From Priestia filamentosa (GTDB taxonomy: Bacteria; Bacillota; Bacilli; Bacillales; Bacillaceae_H): DNA of 64,000 nucleotides. Position numbers and translations under genes: made by a program. The stretch is taken from the NCBI RefSeq assembly GCF_900177535.1, contig NZ_FXAJ01000001.1, forward strand, positions 1,030,214 to 1,094,213, read 5' to 3'. Shown one piece after another: positions 24,871 through 32,476 of the stretch. Under the pieces are notes generated by a model. The model saw nothing but the letters and a program-made list of their open reading frames with translations, was not told where the DNA came from and did not search any database. The stretch's first letter is position 1. Each line of letters starts with the position of its first letter.

Positions 24871-26209
24871 TAATAGCGCTTTCATGCGTATAAATGACAA
24901 CTTACAAATTGCCCTGAGCGAATTTCTCTTAGTAAAGGTTGTCTAGATTTGCAAGCTTCTTGAGCAAAAGGGCATCTTTTATAAAAAGGACAACCGTTGG
25001 AAGGAGATGATAAACTAGGAGGCGCTCCTTTTAAAACAATTCTTTCACGCTTATAAATTGAAGGAATTGTTGACATTAAAGCTTGTGTGTATGGATGAAT
25101 CGGTTCTTCGTATATTTGAGATACGGTTCCTTTTTCTACTATTCTTCCTTTATACATAACTGCTACTTGATCGCTAATGCAATAACTAGCATTTAAATTA
25201 TCTGAAATAAAAAGATACGTAATTGCTCTTTTCTTTTTTAGATGAGAAAGGGTATTTAAAACCTGTGATTGTACAGATAAATCGAGTCCAGATAAGGGGT
25301 CATTCAAGATTAAAAGCTTTGGTTGTAGTATGAATGCACAAGCAATGTTAACAAGCTGCCTTTCCCCGGGAGTTAATCCTTGGATAGGGTGATAAGCTAT
25401 ATGAGCTAAGCCCATGCTATTAAGTAAGTGGGAAGTGAGGCAATGTCCGTTCGTATTGCTACGCATTTCGTGAGTTTCTAAAACTTTCTCTAACATTTTG
25501 AAAACGGTATAGCGTTTGATCCATTTAAAGCTTGCTTCTTTGTCTACATATTGAATATCTTTTTGCAATTTCTTATCTTTCTTTCGGACGAGTTTTGTGT
25601 GCGCCCATACGGGCATATAGAGAATCTCCTTAGACAAGAGATGGGAGTCTGCGCTTAACCCAGTTACCACCTTGCTTACCTACAAGGGGAAACCCGGAGG
25701 GGACCAGAGCATGCAAGGAAAGCCCTAAGTTACCAAAATGACCTAGGTACGACTGAGGGGCAAGGTAAAAAATGTTGTGAACAAGGATGAAGGCTAAACT
25801 GCTTCAACCATAGTCCAAAGTGGAGTATCGTCGCCCGAAGTGAAGGGTCATTGAAACGCTTCGCAGTCAAAGAATGGAAATGTTACCGAAGTTTCTATTG
25901 AACATACGTGATACGTATGGCAGACCAAAGACTGACTAACTTGGATAACAAGTAACGGACGAAAGTGGCATCCGAAATCATAACTAGTCTAGTTTCTATA
26001 TGTGCTAAATGGGGATTACCTAACCTGGAGCGCCCCGTAAGGAGGCTATTGAGGATGATACCAAGTGTAAAAAAGCAAGGTATGTGGCTCATGAAAATCC
26101 AATATGGTAACGGAGTTCTCGTAGTAGTCAGAGCGAGGGAAAGCCTCGTACAAGGCGAAGGAGAACAGTCTTTTCAACTAATATTAAATTGGGAAGGGGC
26201 GTGAGGCTC

Positions 26210-28024
26210 TTGCGAAGCCCAAAAATCGTATTAGAAAATCTAGCATCTCACAGTAACAAAGCAGGATATAAATACAAGAAAATATATAGAAATCTGTATA
26301 ACCCATTATTTTTCCTTGATGCCTATCAAAATATATACGCCAGCGAAGGAAACATGACTGCTGGAACAGATGGAAAGACCCTTGATGGAATGTCTACGGA
26401 AAGAATCTCAGAGTTAATTGATAAATTACGAGATTATTCTTATCAGCCAAAACCAGTAAGAAGAGTTTATATTCCAAAGAAAAATGGAAAAAAGCGTCCG
26501 TTAGGCATACCTTCGGTAGAGGATAAGTTAGTTCAAGAAGTCATAAAAAACCTATTAGAATCTATCTATGAACCAACTTTTAGTAAGTTTTCTCATGGCT
26601 TTCGCCCTGAAAAGAGCTGCCATACAGCTTTAATTCAGGTTAAAGGCACGTTTACTGGGAGCAGATGGTTCATCGAAGGTGATATTGAAGGCTTTTTTGA
26701 CAATATTAATCATCATATTCTTATCTATACCCTAAGGAAGAGAATAGATGATGAACAATTTATTTCGCTTATATGGAAGTTTCTTAGAGCTGGTTACTTG
26801 GAGGATTGGAAGTTCCATAAGACGTTTAGTGGTACACCACAGGGTGGTATTCTTAGCCCTCTATTAGCAAATATCTATCTAAATGAATTAGACAATTTTA
26901 TGAGTAGGTATAAGTCAACTTTTGATATAGGAAAGGCTAAAAGGGCAAATCCAGCTTATTCTAAAATTCAGCATCAAATAAGTGGGGCTAAGAAAGAACA
27001 AAGGGAAGCTAAAGAAAAAGATGAAGTACGGGAAAAAGAGTTGAGTAATAGGATACGTCAGTTATTAGCTGAAAGAGAACGCACTCCCCAACGGTATCCA
27101 ATGGATGAAAACTACAAACGAATTCAATATGTGAGATACGCAGATGACTTCCTCATAGGAGTCATCGGGAGTAAGGAAGATGCGTACAGAGCAAAAAAGG
27201 ACATCGCTAATTTCTTGAAATCTGAACTTAAGCTAACCTTATCCGAGGAAAAAACACTTATAACAAATACGAGGCATAAGGCTCGATTTCTAGGTTATGA
27301 CGTTAAAGTTGGGCGAGATTTTCACTCTAAACGACGAAGTGATGGAATAAAAACAAGAGCATTTTCGTTAAAGTGCGAACTATATATGCCTACTGATCTT
27401 GTATATAGTCGCTTATTTAAAAAAGGGGCAATAAAGGTCAACCAAAAGACAGGGAAATGGAAACCAATGCATCGCCCAGAATTAATTAAACTGGTTCCTC
27501 TTGAGATTTTAAGGAACTATAACGCCCAAATACGTGGAACCTATCAATATTATCAACTGGCAGTGAATGTATGCCACTTAAATAGTTATAAGTATCTCCT
27601 TGAATATTCTATGTATAAAACGTTAGCAAATAAGTACCGTACTACCTTGAGTAAAGCTAAACAAAAATTTATGGTGAACGGAATATTCCAAGTTAGTTAT
27701 ATGACAAAGTCCGGTAAGAAAACGGAAGTGCTTTATGATAAGGGATTTCGTAGAAATAAAGCTCCTATAACTAAAAAGGATATAGAAAAATTTCCTTCGG
27801 AAATATCGTATCAATCCCGAACATCGCTTATTCAAAGGTTGATGGCTAATCAATGTGAATGGTGTAAGGCTGAAGAAGGCTCAATGGAAGTTCATCATGT
27901 TCGAAAGTTAAAGAACCTTAAAGGGAAAAAGAAATGGGAAAGACAGATGATAGCAAGGAACCGTAAAACAATGATACTTTGTCGAAAGTGTCATCGTGAC
28001 CTGCATAACGGGAAGCTAGACTGA
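26210..28024 (+). CDS. ltrA: group II intron reverse transcriptase/maturase/HNH endonuclease
   Basis: About 604 residues. Reverse transcriptase blocks in order: VYIPKKNGKKRPLGIPSVEDKLVQEV, FSHGFRPEKSCHTAL, EGDIEGFFDNI, GTPQGGILSPLLANIYLNELD, then the catalytic YADDFLIG and SEEKTLI...FLGYDV. A basic maturase (X) domain follows. The C-terminal HNH endonuclease has CEWC, VHHV and CRKCHRDLH, so both zinc-type Cys pairs and the catalytic His are present. No truncation or frameshift is seen. The start is uncertain: TTG 26189, GTG 26201 and TTG 26210 are all in frame. I chose 26210 because AAGGGG at 26193-26198 lies at a workable distance. Confidence 0.92.
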   Translation: MRSPKIVLENLASHSNKAGYKYKKIYRNLYNPLFFLDAYQNIYASEGNMTAGTDGKTLDGMSTERISELIDKLRDYSYQPKPVRRVYIPKKNGKKRPLGIPSVEDKLVQEVIKNLLESIYEPTFSKFSHGFRPEKSCHTALIQVKGTFTGSRWFIEGDIEGFFDNINHHILIYTLRKRIDDEQFISLIWKFLRAGYLEDWKFHKTFSGTPQGGILSPLLANIYLNELDNFMSRYKSTFDIGKAKRANPAYSKIQHQISGAKKEQREAKEKDEVREKELSNRIRQLLAERERTPQRYPMDENYKRIQYVRYADDFLIGVIGSKEDAYRAKKDIANFLKSELKLTLSEEKTLITNTRHKARFLGYDVKVGRDFHSKRRSDGIKTRAFSLKCELYMPTDLVYSRLFKKGAIKVNQKTGKWKPMHRPELIKLVPLEILRNYNAQIRGTYQYYQLAVNVCHLNSYKYLLEYSMYKTLANKYRTTLSKAKQKFMVNGIFQVSYMTKSGKKTEVLYDKGFRRNKAPITKKDIEKFPSEISYQSRTSLIQRLMANQCEWCKAEEGSMEVHHVRKLKNLKGKKKWERQMIARNRKTMILCRKCHRDLHNGKLD

Positions 28025-28033
28025 AAGGACGGA

Positions 28034-28067
28034 GAGCCGTATACCTTGAGAGGGGTACGTACGGTTC
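28034..28067 (+). ncRNA. group II intron domain V
   Basis: A 34-nt hairpin begins GAGCCGTAT and ends ACGGTTC, with the AGC catalytic triad at 28035-28037. It is placed 9 bp after the intron ORF stop, as expected. Confidence 0.92.
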
Positions 28068-28388
28068 GGGGGGGAGTTCTCGGAAACCTAAGACCGAGAG
28101 GTCTTAAGGCGCCGGGTTCTTACCCTACAATATCTCTTCCTTCAAATAAGATTTTTCCAGTTGTAGGAGTAAGTAGTTTGCCTATAATTCGTCCAAGGGT
28201 CGATTTGCCGCAGCCACTTTCACCAATCAAACTGAAGGTTTCTCCTTTAGAAATAGATAAAGAGATGCCGTCCACTACTCGTAGGACAGAAGTATTATAT
28301 AGTTTATTTTTAATATAATGTTTTTCCATATTATAAATTTCAATAAGTGAGGGGGATGCTTGCATAGGAAATCCTCCTTTTTGAATTC

Positions 28389-28440
28389 TTAATAAAAAAA
28401 GAGATACTGTAAAGAGGTAGGCATCCTCTTTTAGTATCTC
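28389..28440 (-). terminator. leader terminator (attenuator-like) before the OppF-like gene
   Basis: Read on the minus strand, GAGATACT plus an AAAGAGG-type inner stem fold into a long hairpin followed by seven T's, ending about 24 bp before ATG 28365. It sits between the promoter at 28503-28531 and the gene, so most transcripts should stop here unless the hairpin is prevented. A CCGGTCAACCGG element just upstream might compete. Confidence 0.65.
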
Positions 28441-28502
28441 CTCCGGTTGACCGGTTGAATTTTAAAGTTATCTAAACTGATCGAATTAGTTGGTTTAAAA
28501 AG

Positions 28503-28531
28503 AAGATACCTCACAATATCTTAATTGTCAA
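28503..28531 (-). promoter_or_regulatory. sigma-A promoter of the OppF-like gene
   Basis: On the minus strand a perfect TTGACA (28531-28526) is followed by a 17-bp spacer and TATCTT (28508-28503). The leader to ATG 28365 is about 130 nt. The 324-bp gap 28366-28689 is filled by this divergent control region. Confidence 0.7.
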
Positions 28532-28595
28532 ATGTTTATGGTTCTTTGTGAGAGGGGATCGTGGTTTATTTTTACATAGTTTAGTAAAAAAAAGG

Positions 28596-28625
28596 TTGAC
28601 AAATAAATTTTCTTTTCTGTATATT
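28596..28625 (+). promoter_or_regulatory. sigma-A promoter of metY
   Basis: Perfect TTGACA (28596-28601), an 18-bp spacer and TATATT (28620-28625) give a leader of about 58 nt. This is too short for an S-box riboswitch or T-box. Confidence 0.7.
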
Positions 28626-28689
28626 ATTACTCAAAGTTACTAAAGTTCATTATTCCGATTGTTTTTATGGGTTTTCAGGAGGGATAAGG

Positions 28690-29982
28690 ATGACAAACTT
28701 TCAAAATCAACACTTAGACACAAAAGCTATTCATGCAGGTCAAGTTATTGATTCTACTACTTTTGCACGTGCGGTGCCTATTTACCAGACATCGTCATTC
28801 TCGTTTCAAGATAGTGAGCATGCAGCGAGTTTGTTTGATTTAAGTGAAGAAGGATATGTTTATACGAGAATCACTAATCCGACTACAGACGTTTTTGAAA
28901 AAAGGATAGCAACTCTTGAAGGAGGCATAGGAGCATTAGGAGTTTCATCAGGTCAGTCTGCAACCGCTTTTTCCATCTTAAACATTGCTTCTTCGGGGGA
29001 TGAAATTGTCGCTTCGAGCAGCTTGTACGGTGGAACATATAATTTATTTTCAACGACGCTTTCCAAATTTGGGATTACTGTGAAGTTTGTTAACCCTGAG
29101 AATCCAGAGAATTTTAAGAAGGAGCTAACAGAGAAAACGAAGGCTATTTTTGCTGAGACCGTAGGAAACCCAAAAGGAGATGTGCTAGATATAGAGGCAG
29201 TAGCTACCATTGCTCACCAACATAAAATTCCTCTGATTGTCGACAATACGGTTCCAAGTCCTTATCTTCTTAGACCGATTGAGTTTGGAGCAGATATTGT
29301 AGTGCATTCTGCGACAAAGTTTATAGGAGGTCATGGAACAACGATTGGAGGAATTATTGTTGATAGTGGGAAATTTGACTGGGAAAAAAGCGGTAAGTTT
29401 CCAGACTTAACAAATCCTGATCCAAGTTATCATGGGTTAGTATACACAGAGGCTGTTGGTGAAGCGGCTTATATTACGAAAGCTCGTGTTCAACTTCTAA
29501 GAGACTTAGGTTCAGCTCTTTCTCCTTTTAATTCTTTTTTGCTTTTACAAGGTTTAGAGACGTTGCATCTTCGACTGCAAAGACATAGTGAGAACGCTCT
29601 TCAAGTTGCTAGTTTTCTTGAAGGTCATGAACTAATAGACTGGGTCAGCTATCCGGGGCTTAGCAGTCATTCGACGAACAAGTTAGCTAAAAAGTACCTT
29701 CCAAAAGGGCAAGGAGCAATCTTGACATTCGGTATTAAAGGGGGTCGAAAAGCGGCAACAAAACTTATTAATTCTGTTCAGCTTTTTTCTCATTTAGCTA
29801 ATATTGGTGATTCAAAGTCACTGATTATTCATCCTGCAAGTACAACACATCAGCAGCTAACAGAAGAAGAACAACAATCATCTGGCGTCACTCCAGAACT
29901 TATCCGTCTTTCAGTCGGAACAGAATTTATCGATGATATTTTAAAAGACTTAGATGATGCGCTTAGAGAAAGTCAATCCTAG
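28690..29982 (+). CDS. metY: O-acetylhomoserine sulfhydrylase (homocysteine synthase)
   Basis: 430 residues, the size of MetY. A PLP fold-type I enzyme of the Cys/Met metabolism family: early [63 protein letters not shown] with the PLP Lys at residue 210, and the MetY-type insertion after [14 protein letters not shown]. It should condense O-acetylhomoserine with sulfide to homocysteine (or with methanethiol to methionine) in the cytosol. GGAGGGATAAGG precedes ATG 28690. It lies with mccA and mccB in a sulfur amino acid neighbourhood. Confidence 0.93.
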   Translation: MTNFQNQHLDTKAIHAGQVIDSTTFARAVPIYQTSSFSFQDSEHAASLFDLSEEGYVYTRITNPTTDVFEKRIATLEGGIGALGVSSGQSATAFSILNIASSGDEIVASSSLYGGTYNLFSTTLSKFGITVKFVNPENPENFKKELTEKTKAIFAETVGNPKGDVLDIEAVATIAHQHKIPLIVDNTVPSPYLLRPIEFGADIVVHSATKFIGGHGTTIGGIIVDSGKFDWEKSGKFPDLTNPDPSYHGLVYTEAVGEAAYITKARVQLLRDLGSALSPFNSFLLLQGLETLHLRLQRHSENALQVASFLEGHELIDWVSYPGLSSHSTNKLAKKYLPKGQGAILTFGIKGGRKAATKLINSVQLFSHLANIGDSKSLIIHPASTTHQQLTEEEQQSSGVTPELIRLSVGTEFIDDILKDLDDALRESQS

Positions 29983-30007
29983 CCGTTTATTTTGTTTTAT
30001 AACTGAG

Positions 30008-30036
30008 TTGACTTATAAGAATAGTAAGTATATACT
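30008..30036 (+). promoter_or_regulatory. sigma-A promoter of a putative small RNA
   Basis: TTGACT (30008-30013), exactly 17 bp, TATACT (30031-30036). The only thing downstream before the T-run is a structured ~60-nt sequence. Confidence 0.65.
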
Positions 30037-30042
30037 AAAGAG

Positions 30043-30107
30043 AATTTAGGAGCCGATCGAGCAGACGAAGGTCCGACCAAAAAAAGGGTTGGATCTTTTT
30101 TATTTTT
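30043..30107 (+). ncRNA. candidate ~60-nt small RNA or terminated leader
   Basis: The transcript begins AATTTAGGAGCCGATCGAGC and ends in a terminator whose arms AAGGTCCGACC (30068-30078) and GGTTGGATCTT (30087-30097) pair with two G-U wobbles, then T's. It lies between metY and the FbpA-like gene. It could be metY's own terminator driven also by this promoter, an sRNA, or an attenuated leader of the FbpA-like gene. I recognise no known riboswitch core. Confidence 0.5.
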
Positions 30108-30161
30108 AAAAAGCGGTTAAAGAAGATGGAAAAGGAAAAATGCTATTCTTCTTTGTATTAA

Positions 30162-30193
30162 CTTTGTGAATCATTTTTTTGATGATCACAAAG
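30162..30193. promoter_or_regulatory. inverted repeat just upstream of the FbpA-like gene
   Basis: CTTTGTGA (30162-30169) and TCACAAAG (30186-30193) are perfect arms, with TCA/TGA continuing inside and a run of seven T's at the tip. It ends 8 bp before the ribosome binding site. It could be an operator or an mRNA hairpin that affects translation. Confidence 0.5.
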
Positions 30194-30212
30194 CAGTGTC
30201 AGGAGGGAAAGA

Positions 30213-30359
30213 ATGTTGAATCATAAAGAACACCTAGTACAACAATTGCTTGAGCTTGGTATTTATAAAAAGGGTGATTATCATCTTTATGAACTAAGCG
30301 TTTCAGAGCTTGAAGTAGAATATTATAATCAGTTAAATAACGAAAAGCCAATTGGATAA
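30213..30359 (+). CDS. Fur-regulated basic protein A (FbpA)-like microprotein
   Basis: 48 residues: MLNHKEHLVQQLLELGIYKK, then GDYHLYELSVSELEVEYYNQ. The G(I/Y)YKK...D..LYELxxSELExEY pattern is that of the FbpA family, a small helical protein that in B. subtilis supports iron-sparing regulation by the sRNA FsrA. GGAGGGAAAG precedes ATG 30213. No Fur box is visible near it, so its control may differ from FbpA. A terminator follows at once. Family assignment is good; function is inferred. Confidence 0.75.
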   Translation: MLNHKEHLVQQLLELGIYKKGDYHLYELSVSELEVEYYNQLNNEKPIG

Positions 30360-30361
30360 CC

Positions 30362-30394
30362 AAAAGCCTACTATTCACATAGTAGGCCTTTTTT
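30362..30394 (+). terminator. intrinsic terminator
   Basis: GCCTACTAT-TCAC-ATAGTAGGC perfect 9-bp stem, then CTTTTTT. Confidence 0.92.
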
Positions 30395-30419
30395 GTTCAA
30401 AAATAAAAGAGGTGAAAAG

Positions 30420-31427
30420 TTGATATATCCTGTTATAGATGGTGCAGAGTCTTTTTTTATAAAAGGTAACTCAGTTGGTCTTCTCCTTCTCCATGGATTT
30501 CTGGGAACACCTCAAAGTGTGAAAGACTTAGGAGAACAATCTGCTGAACTAGGTTATACCATGTATGCTCCTCGTTTAAAAGGACATGGAACGCACTATA
30601 AAGATGTGGAAAAAGGAACGTTTTTTAATGAAGAAAAAATGCATCAATTAAACTATAAAGGAACATTTTTTTCTGTTCGTGGGCCGCTTAATATTGCAAG
30701 ATCTATACAAGGTCAACCTGTTATCGTTCAAGCCGGCTCTTCTCCTTCAGGTCAACGTCTTGCCGCTCGCACAGCGGAAGTAGTTTTTATCCATAAAGAC
30801 AGCAAAGAAGAAGCAAAAAAGTATTATCGAAGCTTAAAAAGTCAGATGAAAACATTTAATCGTCACCCTGAGAGTTTGGCCATTCTTCAAGGGATATCAC
30901 CAATTATTGGCCGGACAGAAGCGGAAGCTCACGAAAAGTATACTGAACTACAGCGTCTTCTTTCACCCTACGAAGGGCTGCAATTTTTATCAGGATATAT
31001 GGGGAATATTGACTTTACAAAATACCCTATAAATATGCTAGCATCAGAGATTAATTTCCCAAAAGTAAACGGCATTCAAAGTCAGTTTGATGAAATGAAG
31101 CGTATTATGAAAGAAGAAAAATTAACCGTTGGGGATTTATACTATCGTTTTGTTGGAGCGGGAAGGAAGGATGCGTTCGTAGGCACGCCTCACCAAATTG
31201 CTGATGAAATGGAGAGATGGATAGAAGAAGGAGCTGCTGACGGATTTATGCTTCAATGCCCCTTACTTCCGGAAGGATTAGAAGATTTTGTTCAATATGT
31301 TGTGCCTCTTCTCCAAAAGAAAGGAATATACCGGCGTGAATATGAGGGAACAACGCTAAGAGAACATTTAGGCCTTAGGAAACCCAAAAATCGATACGGT
31401 CGTTCAGTATATAAAGGAAGCTTATAA
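30420..31427 (+). CDS. chimeric ORF: esterase N-terminus fused to a luciferase-like monooxygenase C-terminus
   Basis: 335 residues made from two unrelated families. Residues 1 to about 62 match the start of Est30-type carboxylesterases: YPVIDGAESFFIKGNS, the oxyanion motif LLHGFLGTPQS, APRLKGHGTHY. From about residue 64 the sequence is the C-terminal half of an NtaA/SnaA/SoxA-type flavin-dependent monooxygenase: NYKGTFFSVRGPLNIARSIQGQPVIVQAGSS and RTAEVVF. The esterase's catalytic Ser, Asp and His and the monooxygenase's N-terminal FMN half are absent, so neither activity is expected. Start TTG 30420 with AGAGGTGA. It is most simply explained by an in-frame deletion joining two neighbouring genes near 30603-30620. 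Confidence 0.85.
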   Translation: MIYPVIDGAESFFIKGNSVGLLLLHGFLGTPQSVKDLGEQSAELGYTMYAPRLKGHGTHYKDVEKGTFFNEEKMHQLNYKGTFFSVRGPLNIARSIQGQPVIVQAGSSPSGQRLAARTAEVVFIHKDSKEEAKKYYRSLKSQMKTFNRHPESLAILQGISPIIGRTEAEAHEKYTELQRLLSPYEGLQFLSGYMGNIDFTKYPINMLASEINFPKVNGIQSQFDEMKRIMKEEKLTVGDLYYRFVGAGRKDAFVGTPHQIADEMERWIEEGAADGFMLQCPLLPEGLEDFVQYVVPLLQKKGIYRREYEGTTLREHLGLRKPKNRYGRSVYKGSL

Positions 31428-31554
31428 AAAATAAGAACGGATTTGAAACAAAATCATACTATACCTATAGAAATTAAATGATTAAAAATGTTTGTTCTTT
31501 ATGAATTTTAAACCGTATATTTTATCGTTACTTTGCTTAAAAGGAGCAGATAGT

Positions 31555-32475
31555 ATGACCATTTTCCGAAGCGTCCATGACCTCATTGGCCGAACACCTC
31601 TTTTAGAAATTACGCATTTTTCTTTTCCTCCAAAAGTTCGGTTATTTGCAAAGCTTGAATATTTTAATCCAGGAGGAAGTGTGAAAGACCGTCTTGGCCA
31701 GCATCTTCTTCAAGAGGCCTTCCAGAGGGGACTAGTACAAAGCGGTGGAACCATTATTGAACCCACTGCAGGTAATACAGGAATTGGGTTAGCTCTAGCT
31801 GCCATTCATAAAAATGTGAATGTGATTTTTTGCGTACCGGAGAAGTTTAGTATAGAAAAACAGGAACTAATGAAAGCGCTAGGAGCTACTGTAGTGAACA
31901 CCCCAACAGAGCTTGGAATGAAAGGGGCCATTCATAAAGCGCAGGAGTTGTTAAAGGAAATTCCAAATTCATATGCTCCGCAGCAGTTTGCGAATGATCA
32001 AAATCCTGAAACATATTATAAAACATTAGGCCCTGAAATATGGAATGAATTTGGGGGGGACATTGACGTATTTATTGCTGGAGCAGGCACTGGTGGAACT
32101 TTTATGGGAACGGCTAAGTACTTAAAAGAGCAAAAGAAAGAAATTAAAACAGTGATTGTAGAACCTACAGGCTCTATTCTAAATGGAGGAAAGCCTGGTC
32201 CTCATAAAACAGAAGGAATAGGGATGGAATTTCTTCCTTCATATATGGATCCTTCTTATTTTGATGCTGTTCATACGGTAGAAGATCACCATGCTTTTAC
32301 AATGGTTAAAGAGTTAGCCCGCAAAGAAGGGTTGTTTGTTGGAAGTTCATCTGGCGCCGCTTTTTATGCGGCACTACAAGAAAGTAAAAAGGCAAGTCAG
32401 GGATCAAACATTATAGTGATTTTCCCTGATTCAAGCGAACGCTATTTAAGTCAGCACATATATGGAGGAGAGTAG
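31555..32475 (+). CDS. mccA: cystathionine beta-synthase (O-acetylserine-dependent)
   Basis: 306 residues. Fold-type II PLP enzyme of the CysK/CBS family: NPGGSVKDR with PLP Lys at residue 44, EPTAGNTGIGLA, GAGTGGTFMG phosphate loop and SSSGAA near the end. Paired with mccB it should make cystathionine from O-acetylserine and homocysteine in the reverse transsulfuration route. The frame is open from 31492, but ATG 31555 has AAAAGGAGC and the family start MTIFRSVHDLIGRTPLLEI. The next gene begins 1 bp after the stop. The B. subtilis partners yrrT and mtnN are not upstream here. Confidence 0.92.
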   Translation: MTIFRSVHDLIGRTPLLEITHFSFPPKVRLFAKLEYFNPGGSVKDRLGQHLLQEAFQRGLVQSGGTIIEPTAGNTGIGLALAAIHKNVNVIFCVPEKFSIEKQELMKALGATVVNTPTELGMKGAIHKAQELLKEIPNSYAPQQFANDQNPETYYKTLGPEIWNEFGGDIDVFIAGAGTGGTFMGTAKYLKEQKKEIKTVIVEPTGSILNGGKPGPHKTEGIGMEFLPSYMDPSYFDAVHTVEDHHAFTMVKELARKEGLFVGSSSGAAFYAALQESKKASQGSNIIVIFPDSSERYLSQHIYGGE

Positions 32476-32476
32476 C

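Larger units (their letters stand above)
25599..28128 (+). mobile_element. complete group II intron, 2530 bp
   Basis: The 5' end is GTGCGCCC at 25599, matching the GUGYG rule, and the 3' end is ...CTAC at 28128. Both ends are fixed by the clean repair of the interrupted reading frame. About 600 nt of structured RNA (domains I-III) precede the ORF in domain IV; domain V (28034-28067) and domain VI follow. Candidate exon pairing: IBS1 TTTGT (25594-25598) with EBS1 ACAAG (25948-25952, one wobble) and IBS2 GACGA (25587-25591) with EBS2 TCGTC (25828-25832). The encoded protein has RT, maturase and HNH parts, so the element looks mobile-competent. Confidence 0.93.
24882..28365 (-). pseudogene. OppF-like peptide ABC transporter ATPase, split by a group II intron
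   Basis: The 5' part (28365 down to 28129, 79 codons) carries AAGGAGGA before ATG 28365 and Walker A GESGCGKST at residues 48-56, ending FEGRDI. The 3' part (25598 down to 24882) resumes TKLVRKK. Removing 25599-28128 rejoins the frame exactly: 954 nt, 317 residues plus stop, the normal OppF length, with the typical C-terminal CPFYKRCPFA cysteine motif. The intron is antisense to the gene, so it cannot be spliced from this mRNA and the gene is disrupted. The ATPase was unusual already: Q-loop (VDKEA for VFQDP), signature (LTPGERQ), Walker B (LLILNDP) and switch (ISDNL for ISHDL) are all degenerate. Confidence 0.93.

Noticed and set aside
25599-26209. Coding region between the intron 5' end and its ORF
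   Set aside because: The frames here are fragmentary; the sequence is structured group II RNA (domains I-III).
28620-28690. S-box (SAM) riboswitch or T-box before metY
   Set aside because: The leader is only about 58 nt and lacks both conserved cores; the promoter is directly upstream.
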